Origin: DASZUK01 sp035547695 | Lineage (GTDB): Bacteria > Actinomycetota > Acidimicrobiia > Acidimicrobiales > RAAP-2 | Assembly (NCBI GenBank): GCA_035547695.1 | Contig: DASZUK010000024.1 | Coordinates: forward strand, 1 to 64,000 | Reading direction: 5' to 3' | Length of the DNA stretch: 64,000 nucleotides | Shown here: positions 19,246 through 29,280 of the stretch, one piece after another | Layout: every line of letters begins with the position of its first letter | Numbering within the stretch: the first letter of the stretch is position 1 | Made by a program: the position numbers and the translations under genes | The notes under the pieces: model-generated | The model's input: only the letters and a program-made list of their open reading frames with translations | Told to the model about the DNA's origin: nothing | Databases searched by the model: none

Positions 19246-20241
19246 TCAGGTGAACGGGATGGCGCTGTACTCGGCCAGCTTCGCCAGCGGGTGGCTGGCG
19301 TCGATCTTGCGGATCGTCCCCGACTTCGACCGCATCACCAGCGACTGGGTGGCGGCGCCGAAGTCGTGGTACCGCACCCCCTGCAGCAGCTCCCCGTCGG
19401 TGATCCCGGTGGCGGCGAAGAAGCAATTGTCGCTCCGGACCAGGTCGTCGGTGGTCAGCACCGCGTCCAGGTCGTAGCCGGCGTCCAGCGCCGCCTTCCG
19501 CTCGTCGTCGTCCCTCGGCCACAGCCGTCCCTGGATCTCCCCGCCCATGCACTTCAGCGCCGCGGCCGCCAGCACCCCCTCCGGGGTGCCACCGGTGCCG
19601 AACAGGATGTCCACCCCGGCCCCCGGCCAGCCGCTGGCGATGGCCCCGGCCACGTCCCCGTCGGTGATCAGCCGGATCCTGGCCCCCGACGCCCGGACCT
19701 CGGCGATCAGGTCGGCATGCCGCGGCCGGTCCAGGATCACCGCGGTCAGGTCGTTCACCGGCTGCCCCAGCGCCCGAGACAGCGCCCGCAGGTTCTCCGT
19801 CGGGGTCCGGTTGATGTCCACCGCCCCCCGCCCCCGGGGGCCCACCGCGATCTTCTCCATGTACACGCACGGCCCCGGGTCGAACATGGTGCCGCGCTCC
19901 GACACCGCGATGACCGCCAGCGCCCCGCCCCGGCCCAACGCCGTCAGCGTGGTCCCGTCGATCGGGTCCACCGCGATGTCGGTCGCCGGCGGCGACCCGT
20001 CCCCGATGCGCTCCCCGTTGTACAGCATCGGGGCGTTGTCCTTCTCGCCCTCCCCGATCACCACCACGCCGTCCATCGACACCGTCGACAGCACGATCCG
20101 CATCGCGTTCACCGCGGCCCCGTCCGCCCCCTCCTTGTCCCCCCGGCCCATCCAGCGACTGGCGGCCATGGCCGCCGCTTCGGTCACCCGGACCAGCTCC
20201 ATGGCCAGGTTGCGGTCGGGGGCCTGTGGTTGGCTGCTCAC
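19246..20241 (-). CDS. glpX: Class II fructose-1,6-bisphosphatase (GlpX)
   Basis: Gluconeogenic phosphatase. The metal/substrate motifs VVIGEGEKDNAPML, AVDPIDGTTL and DILFGTGGTPEGVLAAAA match the family. The GTG at 20241 (VSSQPQAPDRNLAMEL) is chosen from homology: in other actinobacterial GlpX proteins the sequence starts shortly before RNLAMELVRVTE. 331 residues. Divergent from murA across 119 bases. Confidence 0.93.
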   Translation of the reverse strand: MSSQPQAPDRNLAMELVRVTEAAAMAASRWMGRGDKEGADGAAVNAMRIVLSTVSMDGVVVIGEGEKDNAPMLYNGERIGDGSPPATDIAVDPIDGTTLTALGRGGALAVIAVSERGTMFDPGPCVYMEKIAVGPRGRGAVDINRTPTENLRALSRALGQPVNDLTAVILDRPRHADLIAEVRASGARIRLITDGDVAGAIASGWPGAGVDILFGTGGTPEGVLAAAALKCMGGEIQGRLWPRDDDERKAALDAGYDLDAVLTTDDLVRSDNCFFAATGITDGELLQGVRYHDFGAATQSLVMRSKSGTIRKIDASHPLAKLAEYSAIPFT

Positions 20242-20360
20242 GGGCCTGACCCTAGTGGCCGCGCACCCCGAGAACGCGTCCGATCGGCTCGGCAGCCCTC
20301 CGGCACCGTCCTGACCAGGGATGCAGGAGCACCGCGGCGGCGGCCGCCATAATTGGCCGG

Positions 20361-21746
20361 ATGCACCCCACCGCTGCTGCGGACACCACCGGGCCGGCGG
20401 GCGGCACGGTGGCCGCACCGGGCGCCCGTTCCGCCCCCGACACCCGGCCGGACCGCTTCGTGGTCCAGCCCAACGGCCCCCTCAACGGCACCATCCGGGC
20501 CGGCGGGGCCAAGAACTCCGCCCTCAAGCTCATGGCCGCCTGCCTGCTCGCCGAGGGCCGCCACGAGCTCGCCAACGTCCCCCGGATCGTCGACGTCGAC
20601 ATCATGGCCGAGGTCCTCACCGCCCTCGGCGCCACCGTCCTCCGCCGCCCCGACGGCGTCCTCGTCGTCGACGTCCCCCCGCCGGCCGACCTGGTCCCCG
20701 AGGCCCCCTACGACCTGGTCGAGCGCATGCGGGCCTCCATCGTCGTCCTCGGCCCCCTGCTCGCCCGCTGCGGCCACGCCCGGGTCTCCATGCCCGGCGG
20801 CGACGACTTCGGCGCCCGCCCCATCGACTTCCACCTGAGCGGCCTGTCCGCCATGGGTGCCCGGTTCCGGACCGCCCACGGCTACGTCGAGGGCACCGTC
20901 GGCGACGGCCCCGCCGGCACCACCGGTCACAGGGGCCGTCCCGGCCGGCTCGTCGGCGGGAAGATCGTCCTCGAGTACCCCAGCCACACCGCCACCGACA
21001 ACCTCCTGATGGCCGCCGTCCTCGCCAAGGGCACCACCGTCATCGAGAACGCGGCCCGCGAGCCCGAGGTCTGCGACCTGGCCGCCATGCTCAACGCCAT
21101 GGGGGCCTGCGTCCGCGGCGCGGGCACCTCCCGCATCGAGGTGGAGGGGGTCGACGCCCTGCAACCGGCCCGGCACACCGTCATCTGCGACCGGGTGGTC
21201 GTGTCCACCTACCTGGCCGCCGTCGGCCTGGCCGGCGGCGAGATCGTGGTCGAGGACGCCCGGGCCGACCACGTCGAGATGCTGCTGCGCAAGGTCGTCG
21301 ACATGGGCTTCGTCGTGGAGCAGCGGCCCGACGGCCTGCTGCTGGCCGCCTCCGGCCGGCTGCGGTCCGTGGACGTCTCCACCCTGCCCTACCCGGGGGT
21401 CGCCACCGACTACAAGCCGTTCCTCGTCACCATGCTGACCGTGGCCGACGGCGTCGGCATCGTCACCGAGAACATCTACTCCGGACGGTTCCGGTACATC
21501 GACGAGCTCCGCCGCATGGGCGCCGACGTCCGCACCGAGGGCCACCACGCCGTCGTCCGCGGCGTCCCCCGCCTCTCCGGCGCCCCCGTCCGGGCGTCCG
21601 ACATCCGGGCCGGGGCCGCCCTGGTCCTCGCCGGCCTCGTCGCCGAGGGCCAGACCGAGGTGTCCGGGGCCGGCCACGTCGACCGCGGCTACGAGGACCT
21701 GGCCGGCGCCCTGCGGTCACTCGGCGCCCGGGTGGACCGCCGGTGA
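20361..21746 (+). CDS. murA: UDP-GlcNAc 1-carboxyvinyltransferase, Asp active-site variant
   Basis: First committed step of peptidoglycan synthesis: adds enolpyruvate from PEP to UDP-GlcNAc. The Lys/Asn motif GGAKNSALKLMAA is present near residue 51. The loop that normally reads PGGC here reads MPGGDDFGARPID, so the catalytic Cys (Cys115 in E. coli) is Asp148. Mycobacterial and chlamydial MurA share Asp at this site and are intrinsically fosfomycin-insensitive. The first 30 residues are a low-complexity extension. 461 residues; overlaps meaB by four bases. Confidence 0.95.
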   Translation: MHPTAAADTTGPAGGTVAAPGARSAPDTRPDRFVVQPNGPLNGTIRAGGAKNSALKLMAACLLAEGRHELANVPRIVDVDIMAEVLTALGATVLRRPDGVLVVDVPPPADLVPEAPYDLVERMRASIVVLGPLLARCGHARVSMPGGDDFGARPIDFHLSGLSAMGARFRTAHGYVEGTVGDGPAGTTGHRGRPGRLVGGKIVLEYPSHTATDNLLMAAVLAKGTTVIENAAREPEVCDLAAMLNAMGACVRGAGTSRIEVEGVDALQPARHTVICDRVVVSTYLAAVGLAGGEIVVEDARADHVEMLLRKVVDMGFVVEQRPDGLLLAASGRLRSVDVSTLPYPGVATDYKPFLVTMLTVADGVGIVTENIYSGRFRYIDELRRMGADVRTEGHHAVVRGVPRLSGAPVRASDIRAGAALVLAGLVAEGQTEVSGAGHVDRGYEDLAGALRSLGARVDRR

Positions 21747-22876
21747 CCACCGCCTCCCGCGACCCCGACACCCTGCTGGCCGAAGCCCGCAAGGGCGACC
21801 GGGTGGCCCTGGCCCGGCTGCTCTCCGTCGTCGAACGCGGCGGCCCCCCCAGCCGGGCCCTGGCCCGCCTCGCCTACCGCGAGCCCCCGCCCTACACCGT
21901 CGGGCTCACCGGGGCCCCCGGCGCCGGCAAGTCCACCCTCACCAACCGCCTCATCGCCGCCGCCCGGGCCGGCTGGCCGCCGGTGGCCGTCGGGGAGGAC
22001 CACGCCGGCGGCCCCGCGGCGCCGACCGGTGCCGGTGCCGGGCAGCCGAGCGCCGCCGAGGCCGGTGCACCGGAACCCGGCACACCGGAACCGGTGGACC
22101 AGGTGGCCGTGATCGCCGTCGATCCGTCCTCCCCGTTCACCGGCGGCGCCATCCTGGGCGACCGGGTCCGGATGCAGGACCACGCCACCGACCCGTCCGT
22201 CTTCGTCCGGTCCATGGCCACCCGCGGCCACCTCGGCGGCCTCACCCTGGCCGTCCCCGATGCCGTCCGGGTCCTCGGGGCCGTCGGCATGCCCGTCGTC
22301 ATCGTCGAGACCGTCGGGGTCGGCCAGATGGAGGTCGACGTCGCCTCCGCCACCGACACCACCATCGTCGTCGTCAACCCCGGCTGGGGCGACGCCATGC
22401 AGGCCAACAAGGCCGGCCTGCTGGAGGTGGCCGACCTCTTCGTCATCAACAAGGCCGACCGCCCCGGCGCCCGCGAAGCCCGCCGCGACCTGCAGCAGAT
22501 GCTGGACCTTTCCATGACCGGCGACTGGCGTCCTCCCATCGTCGACACCGTCGCCGCCACCGGTGACGGCGTCGACGCCCTGTGGGCCGAGGTGGCCCGC
22601 CACCGCGCCCACCTGGCCGCCTCCGGCCTCCTGGCCGCCCGCCGCCGGCAGCGGTTGACCCAGGAGCTCCGCCGGGTGCTGGTGGCCCGCCTCCTCCGCC
22701 GGGTCGAGGAGGTGGCGGCCGGCGCCGCCTTCGCAGACGCCGTCGCCGCCCTGGCCGACGGCCGGATCGACCCCTACGACGCCGCCGACCTCCTGCTCGA
22801 CCCGCTGCTCGACCCGGCGGCGGAGGCCGGTGCCGCGAACCCCACCGACCCGGCCGGCCCAGCCGGGCACGGCTGA
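21743..22876 (+). CDS. meaB: Methylmalonyl-CoA mutase-associated GTPase MeaB (ArgK/MMAA family)
   Basis: G3E GTPase that gates and protects adenosylcobalamin-dependent mutases. Walker A GAPGAGKST (57-65), VAVDPSSPFTGGAILGDR-type segment, switch III region ATRGHLGGL and ETVGVGQ are intact; NKAD is the G4 motif. GTG start overlaps the murA stop (GTGA). Residues 78-112 are a Pro/Ala/Gly insertion not found in normal members. No mutase gene is in the window. 377 residues. Confidence 0.93.
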   Translation: MTTASRDPDTLLAEARKGDRVALARLLSVVERGGPPSRALARLAYREPPPYTVGLTGAPGAGKSTLTNRLIAAARAGWPPVAVGEDHAGGPAAPTGAGAGQPSAAEAGAPEPGTPEPVDQVAVIAVDPSSPFTGGAILGDRVRMQDHATDPSVFVRSMATRGHLGGLTLAVPDAVRVLGAVGMPVVIVETVGVGQMEVDVASATDTTIVVVNPGWGDAMQANKAGLLEVADLFVINKADRPGAREARRDLQQMLDLSMTGDWRPPIVDTVAATGDGVDALWAEVARHRAHLAASGLLAARRRQRLTQELRRVLVARLLRRVEEVAAGAAFADAVAALADGRIDPYDAADLLLDPLLDPAAEAGAANPTDPAGPAGHG

Positions 22877-22909
22877 CCCGGCAGGCCGCGTGGACCGCTT
22901 CGTGGGCCG

Positions 22910-24784
22910 ATGACCCCGCAGCCCACACCGGTCGAACCGTCGCCCATCGGCCCCATGCCCATCGGGCCCACCGACGGGTCCTTCGACCCCTCCGACCGCT
23001 GGTTCCAGCACGCCGTCTTCTACGAGGTGTTCATCCGCGGCTTCTTCGACGCCAACGACGACGGCACCGGCGACATCCCCGGCCTCCGCGCCAAGCTGGA
23101 CTACCTGCAGTGGCTCGGCATCGACTGCCTGTGGCTGCTGCCGTTCTACCCGTCCCCGTTCAAGGACGGCGGCTACGACATCAGCGACTTCTTCAACGTC
23201 CACCCCGACTACGGCACCCTCGGCGACGTCGTCGGCCTGCTCGACGACGCCCACAGCCGCGGCATCCGGGTCATCGCCGACCTGGTCATGAACCACACCA
23301 GCGACCAGCACCCCTGGTTCGTCGAGTCCCGGTCCAGCCAGACGAACCCGAAGGCCGACTGGTACGTCTGGAACGACGACGACCAGCGCTGGCCCGAGGC
23401 CCGGGTGGTGTTCACCGACGTCGAGCGCTCCAACTGGACCTGGGACGACAGCCGGCAGCAGTACTACTGGCACCGCTTCTACTCCCACCAGCCCGACCTC
23501 AACTACGAGAACCCCCAGGTGGCCGACGCCATGTTCGAGCTGGTCCGCTTCTGGCTCGACCTCGGCTTCGACGGGTTCCGCCTCGACGCCGTCCCCTACC
23601 TGTACCAGCGCGACGGCACCGCCGGCGAGCACCTCCCCGAGACCCACGCCTACATCAAGCGGGTCCGTAAGCAGCTCGACGTCGACTACCCCGGCCGCAT
23701 CCTGCTCGCCGAGGCCAACGGCTGGCCGGCCGACGTCGCCGACTACTTCGGCGACGGCGACGAGTGCCACCTCTGCTTCCACTTCCCCCTCATGCCCCGC
23801 CTGTTCATGGCCGTCCGCCGGGAGCAGCGGTACCCCATCACCGAGATCCTCAGCCAGACCCCCGACATCCCCGACGGCTGCCAGTGGGCCATCTTCCTCC
23901 GCAACCACGACGAGCTCACCCTGGAGCAGGTCAGCGAGGAGGACCGCGACTACCTCATCGCCGAGTACGCCAAGGACCCCCGGATGAAGCGGCACATGGG
24001 CATCGGCCGCCGCCTGGCCCCGTTGCTCGACGGGGACCGCCGCCTGGCCGAGCTGCTCTACGCCCTCCTCCTGTCCCTGCCCGGCAGCCCCGTCATCTAC
24101 TACGGCGACGAGATGCTCATGGGCGACAACATCTACCTCGGCGACCGCGACTCCGTCCGCACCCCCATGCAGTGGTCCCCGGACCGCAACGCCGGCTTCT
24201 CCCGGGCCGACTTCGCCCAGTTGTACCTGCCCCCCCTCATGGACCCCGTCTACGGCTACACCGCCGTCAACGTCGAGTCCCAGAGCCGCAACCCCGGCGC
24301 CTTCCTGCACTGGCTCCGCGGCATGCTCATGGAGCGGCGGTCCCTGCCCGTGCTGGGGGTCGGAGAGATGGACATCCTGAGCTGTCCCAACCCCTCCATC
24401 CTCGCCTACGTCCGCCGCGGCCAGGTCGCCGACGTCCCCGTCACCGAGCCCGTCGGGCTCCAGACAGCCCACCCCGACCTCGCCGGGTGGGGCCCCTGGG
24501 AGGAGACCGCCCGGACCGTCCCGGCCGACCGCCACGTCCCCGGCCAGGCCGCCCACCGCTCCCAGGTCGTCCTCTGCGTCCACAACCTCAGCCGCTTCGC
24601 CCAGCCCGCCGAGCTGCAGCTCGCCCGGTGGTCCGGCCGGGTCCCCCGGGAGGTCCTCGGCCGCGTCCCCTTCCCGGCGGTCGGCGACGACCCCTACACC
24701 ATCACCCTCGGCCCCTACGGCTACCTCTGGTTCGACCTGTCCGAGCAGTCCCCCGACGACCCCGCGGCCGGGGACCGGCCGTGA
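22910..24784 (+). CDS. treS: Trehalose synthase (maltose alpha-D-glucosyltransferase), GH13
   Basis: Interconverts maltose and trehalose and can feed the GlgE route. GH13 catalytic residues: nucleophile Asp226 in GFRLDAVPYLYQ, acid/base Glu268 in LLAEANGWP, Asp334 in FLRNHDELTLE. The N-terminal signature WFQHAVFYEVFIRGFFDAN and the C-terminal beta-domain with MQWSPDRNAGFS match TreS closely. 624 residues. The four-base overlap with the following maltokinase-like gene supports a TreS-Mak pair. Confidence 0.95.
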   Translation: MTPQPTPVEPSPIGPMPIGPTDGSFDPSDRWFQHAVFYEVFIRGFFDANDDGTGDIPGLRAKLDYLQWLGIDCLWLLPFYPSPFKDGGYDISDFFNVHPDYGTLGDVVGLLDDAHSRGIRVIADLVMNHTSDQHPWFVESRSSQTNPKADWYVWNDDDQRWPEARVVFTDVERSNWTWDDSRQQYYWHRFYSHQPDLNYENPQVADAMFELVRFWLDLGFDGFRLDAVPYLYQRDGTAGEHLPETHAYIKRVRKQLDVDYPGRILLAEANGWPADVADYFGDGDECHLCFHFPLMPRLFMAVRREQRYPITEILSQTPDIPDGCQWAIFLRNHDELTLEQVSEEDRDYLIAEYAKDPRMKRHMGIGRRLAPLLDGDRRLAELLYALLLSLPGSPVIYYGDEMLMGDNIYLGDRDSVRTPMQWSPDRNAGFSRADFAQLYLPPLMDPVYGYTAVNVESQSRNPGAFLHWLRGMLMERRSLPVLGVGEMDILSCPNPSILAYVRRGQVADVPVTEPVGLQTAHPDLAGWGPWEETARTVPADRHVPGQAAHRSQVVLCVHNLSRFAQPAELQLARWSGRVPREVLGRVPFPAVGDDPYTITLGPYGYLWFDLSEQSPDDPAAGDRP

Positions 24785-26160
24785 ACCAGGCCGCGGTCGT
24801 CCCCCTTCTGGCCGCCTGGGTCACCCAGTCCGGCCAACCGGGCCAACCGGGCCAACCCGGTCAGTCCGGCCGGCCCGGCGGCCCGACCGGTGCCGAGGGG
24901 GCCCAGCCAGAGCTCGCGGCCATCGACCCTGCCGGGGTCCAGGTCGACGAGGTCGAGGTCCTGGTGCCCGGCCGGCCCGGCCTCCTGGACGTCATCGCCA
25001 CCGTCGGTGGCCGGCCGGTGCACGTCGTCCTCGGCCTCCACCGGCCCGGTGACGAGGTCCACCTGCTCCGTGCCCACGACCAGCCCGTCCTGGGCCTCCT
25101 GGAGGACGACCACGGCCTGGCCCTGGTGGTCGACGCCCTCCGCGACGCCGAGCTGGCCTCGCTCCTGCTGGCCGCGGTCACCGGCCGACCTCCCGATCCC
25201 GGCCCGGTGGTCCCGGTGGCCGACACCCCCGAGGGCACCTCCCTGGCCTTCGGCGACCGCCTCACCTTCTCCGTCTTCTGCTGGCTCGGCCCCTCCCCCC
25301 ATCCCGCCGTCGAGCTGCTCATGGCCCTGGACGAGGCCGGCTTCAACCACCTCGCCGCCCCCATCGCCCGGTGGCGCCGCGGCGGCCGGGACCTCGGGGT
25401 CGTCCAGGAGCTCCCGCCCGGCAGCGCCAGCGCGTGGGCCGTGGCCCTGGCCTCCCTTCGGGACCTCTACGCCCGCCGCGGCCGCCCCGAGGACGCCGGC
25501 GGCGACTTCGGGCCGGAGGCCCGGGCCCTCGGCACCATGACCGCCCGTATGCACCTGGCCATGGACCGCGCCTTCGGCCGCCGGATGGAGCCCGTCGCCG
25601 ACTGGGTGGACCGGATCGAGGCCGCCCTCGGCACCGACCTCCGGGCCGCCGACCCGGCCTCCGATCCGTCCGACGGCTCGGCCGGCGGCCCGGACCCGGC
25701 CGGTCCCGGGGCCGCAGCCGTCCTGCAGGGGCTGCGGGAAGCCGACCTCCGCGGGGCCGTCATCCAGGCCCACGGCGACTTCCACCTCGGCCGCATCGCC
25801 CGCACCGACCACGGCTGGGTCCTGGCCGACTGCCGCCCCGGCGGCGTGCCCCCCGGCGGGCGGTCCCCGGTGATGCGGTCCCCGCTGGCCGACGTGGCCG
25901 ACCTGCTGTGGTCCCTGCACCGCGCCGCCGTGGTGGCCACCGCCGACCGTGACCCCGCCGACCGGGCCGCGGTGCTCCCGTTGGCCGACGCCTGGGAAGA
26001 CCGCAACCGTCGCGCCTTCATGGCCGGCTACCTGGCCACCCCCGGCATCGGCGGCCTGCTGCCCACCAACCGCGACCACGTCCTGGCCCTGGTGGCCGCC
26101 TTCGAGCTGGCCAGGGAGACCGGGCGAGGAGCCTTGGCCGGGCGAGGAGCCCTGGCCTGA
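24781..26160 (+). CDS. Maltokinase-like protein (divergent Mak/Pep2)
   Basis: Expected to phosphorylate maltose to maltose-1-phosphate as partner of TreS. The kinase catalytic loop HGDFHLGR (His331-Asp333) is good. The metal-binding motif, normally DFEGEP, reads ADCRPGG, so Asp is kept but the following Phe-Glu is lost. The N-terminus carries a GQPGQPGQPGQSG tandem repeat and the C-terminus an 18-base tandem duplication (GRGALAGRGALA). 459 residues. Mak by context and catalytic loop; substrate not proven. Confidence 0.8.
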   Translation: MNQAAVVPLLAAWVTQSGQPGQPGQPGQSGRPGGPTGAEGAQPELAAIDPAGVQVDEVEVLVPGRPGLLDVIATVGGRPVHVVLGLHRPGDEVHLLRAHDQPVLGLLEDDHGLALVVDALRDAELASLLLAAVTGRPPDPGPVVPVADTPEGTSLAFGDRLTFSVFCWLGPSPHPAVELLMALDEAGFNHLAAPIARWRRGGRDLGVVQELPPGSASAWAVALASLRDLYARRGRPEDAGGDFGPEARALGTMTARMHLAMDRAFGRRMEPVADWVDRIEAALGTDLRAADPASDPSDGSAGGPDPAGPGAAAVLQGLREADLRGAVIQAHGDFHLGRIARTDHGWVLADCRPGGVPPGGRSPVMRSPLADVADLLWSLHRAAVVATADRDPADRAAVLPLADAWEDRNRRAFMAGYLATPGIGGLLPTNRDHVLALVAAFELARETGRGALAGRGALA

Positions 26161-26195
26161 CGGCCCCCCGGGGCCGGTGTGACAGAGTGGCCCCC

Positions 26196-27238
<1,043 letters not shown>

Positions 27239-27245
<7 letters not shown>

Positions 27246-27266
27246 CTGCCGCGGGTTGACTGCCGC
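27239..27266. repeat. 14-base tandem duplication across the pfk stop codon
   Basis: GGGTTGACTGCCGC occurs twice head to tail; the stop codon TGA (27243-27245) of the phosphofructokinase lies inside the first unit. Confidence 0.85.
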
Positions 27267-27336
27267 CACCGCGGGCGCCGGCGGGATGAGGCGAGCGGGG
27301 CCGGCCTGGGCCGACCTGGGCTGGGGCCGGCCCGGT

Positions 27337-28350
27337 TCAGGCGGTGGGGACCGCCAACCGGAGCTGTTCGGCCGCCTGCTCCGGGTTGACGATGTTGATG
27401 GCCACCCCGGTGCCCATCTCGAACCCAGCCCGGGTGGTCGCCTTCGGCCACACGTGGACGTGCCAGTGGAACGGCTCGTTGACCCGGTAGGGGGCGGAGT
27501 GGAACACCAGGTTGTACGCCACGTCCCCGATGACGTCCTTCAACTGGCCCAGGCAGTTCTTCAGCGCCAGCCCCACCGACACCAGGTCCTCGGTGGGGCT
27601 GCGGTACAGGTGCGGGCTGTGGGCCCGGGGGATCACCAGCATCTCGTACGGGGTGGCGCTCCAGAACGGGCACACCACCACCACCCGCTGGTCGGCGTAG
27701 ATCACCCGGTAGCCCTCCGCCTCCTCGGCGTCCACCGTCGTGCACAGCAGGCAACTGCCGGCGAACCGGGCGAACCGGGCCTGCTCCTCGGCCAGCTCCC
27801 GCGGCACGAACGACATCCCCATCAACTGCCCGTGGGGGTGCTCCAGCGACGCCCCGGCCTCCCGGCCGGAGTTGACGATGGCCTGGCTGTACCGCAGCGT
27901 CGGCCGCTGCGAGTGCTCCTCGATCCGGTCCCGCAGCGCCGCCATCACCAGTCCGGTCTGCTCGTCCGACAGCATCGACCACGACGCGTCGTGCTCCGGC
28001 GACAGCACCAGCACCTCGTGGATGCCTCCGGCGGTGGCCTGGGTGAACACCGGCCCCCGGTTGGTCACCACGAACGGCTCGTCCCCCGAGAACGCCGGGT
28101 ACAGGTTCGGCACCACCCGGACCAGCCACGCCCCCGTGGGGCCGTAGGTCTCCAGCGCCGGCGCGCTGGCCTCCTCGTTGCCCGGGCAGAACGGGCACGG
28201 CCGGCTGGTGTCTGCCTGGACCTGTGTGGTCCGCACCACGAACGCGGCCGGCCGCTCGGCCCGGATGGTGCTGACCACCACCCACCGGCCCGACAGCGGG
28301 TCCAGGCGGAGCTGGTTCATCTGTGCGCTGCCGACATCGTCGCCCGCCAT
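27337..28350 (-). CDS. galT: Galactose-1-phosphate uridylyltransferase
   Basis: Leloir pathway enzyme transferring UMP between UDP-glucose and galactose-1-P. The active-site HPHGQ is at residues 171-175 (LEHPHGQLMGM); zinc-site CPFCPGNE near the N-terminus and the later FHWHVHVWPK histidine cluster are intact. ATG 28350 has AAGGAC seven bases upstream; MNQLRLDPLSGRW at 28320 is the alternative start. Convergent with pfk, divergent from the membrane protein gene. 337 residues. Confidence 0.93.
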   Translation of the reverse strand: MAGDDVGSAQMNQLRLDPLSGRWVVVSTIRAERPAAFVVRTTQVQADTSRPCPFCPGNEEASAPALETYGPTGAWLVRVVPNLYPAFSGDEPFVVTNRGPVFTQATAGGIHEVLVLSPEHDASWSMLSDEQTGLVMAALRDRIEEHSQRPTLRYSQAIVNSGREAGASLEHPHGQLMGMSFVPRELAEEQARFARFAGSCLLCTTVDAEEAEGYRVIYADQRVVVVCPFWSATPYEMLVIPRAHSPHLYRSPTEDLVSVGLALKNCLGQLKDVIGDVAYNLVFHSAPYRVNEPFHWHVHVWPKATTRAGFEMGTGVAINIVNPEQAAEQLRLAVPTA

Positions 28351-28392
28351 CCGTTCGTCCTTGCCTTCTTCCAGGCCTTCTTCCAGCCCCAC

Positions 28393-28517
28393 ACCCTGCC
28401 GAGCCGGTCCCCAACCGGTTCTCCGGCTCTACGGTACAACTCGGATTCCAACGTACAACCACTCGGTCCGCCCCCGGTGCCGCCCCACCCCCGTGGCCGG
28501 TCGGGGACAATGTCCCG
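28393..28517. promoter_or_regulatory. Divergent promoter region between galT and a membrane protein gene
   Basis: A short, less GC-rich stretch with two copies of GTACAAC spaced 22 bases apart (CGGTACAACTCGG and CGTACAACCACTC, about 28433-28463). On the - strand these read GTTGTAC. They may be promoter or operator half-sites for galT; this is inference from position and repetition only. Confidence 0.3.
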
Positions 28518-29192
28518 GTGACCGCTCCCCAGCTCGCCGCCGCCCCCCTGTGGGCCGCCGGCCCGGCCCACCACCGGCCCACCGGCGCCGCCTTCGACGC
28601 GGTGCTCCTCCTCCACGTCCTCTGCGCCGTCGTCGGGTTCGGCACCGTGGTGGCCAGCGCCGTCCAGGCCGGCCGGCTCCGGTCCGTCCGCTCCGCCCCG
28701 GTCCCCGCCGGCCTCCGGTCCTACTTCGCCCCCGGCGTCAACTGGGCCGGGCGGACCCTCTACGGCGTCCCCGTGTTCGGGTTCGTCCTCCTCGCCATGT
28801 CCGACGGGTTCTTCCACCTCGCCGACGGCTGGGTCCTCTGGGGGTTCGTCCTGTGGGTGGCCGCCATCTTCGTGGCCGAGGGGGTGCTGTGGCCGGCCGA
28901 GCGGCGGGTCCAGTCCGCATTGGCCGGCGGCGGCGCCGACCCCGCCGGCCCGGCATCCGGCCCCGGCGGCGGGGCGACGACAGCGGCTGCGCCCGAGCTG
29001 GGAAGGCCCGAGCTGGGAGGGGCCGAGCCGGAAGGGCCCGAGCTGGGAGGGGCCGAGCTGGGGGGCCCCGCCGCGGCGGTCGGGGTCGTCACCGGGGCGG
29101 TGGTGGCGGAGTGCCGGACCGTCGTCTGGGTGGCCTCCGGCCTGGCGGCCGTCCTGCTGGTCGCCGGGGTCCTGATGGTGGCCCAGCCGTAG
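28518..29192 (+). CDS. Integral membrane protein, DUF2269-like
   Basis: A 224-residue protein with four predicted transmembrane helices: two near residues 28-50 and 75-95, one near 105-125 and one at the extreme C-terminus. GTG 28518 gives a short N-terminus before the first helix. The loop before the last helix (about 150-190) is a repeat of ELGGAE/ELGGPE units encoded by a GAGCTGGGAGGGGCC-type minisatellite. Resemblance to DUF2269 proteins is from topology and FGTVVAS...GVPVFGF segments; function unknown. Confidence 0.6.
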   Translation: MTAPQLAAAPLWAAGPAHHRPTGAAFDAVLLLHVLCAVVGFGTVVASAVQAGRLRSVRSAPVPAGLRSYFAPGVNWAGRTLYGVPVFGFVLLAMSDGFFHLADGWVLWGFVLWVAAIFVAEGVLWPAERRVQSALAGGGADPAGPASGPGGGATTAAAPELGRPELGGAEPEGPELGGAELGGPAAAVGVVTGAVVAECRTVVWVASGLAAVLLVAGVLMVAQP

Positions 29193-29280
29193 CCCGCCGT
29201 CAGTTGCCGTAGCCCGCCGTCAGCTACAGCGGGCCGTCAAGCCGCGGCGGGCCGTCAAGCCGCGGCCGGCCGTCAAGCCG
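29186..29280. repeat. Two tandem repeats spanning both converging stop codons
   Basis: A 20-base period (GCCGTAGCCCGCCGTCAG at 29186 and 29206) contains the TAG stop of the membrane protein gene. A second array, 18-base period (GCCGTCAAGCCG at 29233, 29251 and 29269), contains the stop codon of the cysG-like gene on the - strand. Together they fill the whole intergenic space of these convergent genes. Confidence 0.85.
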
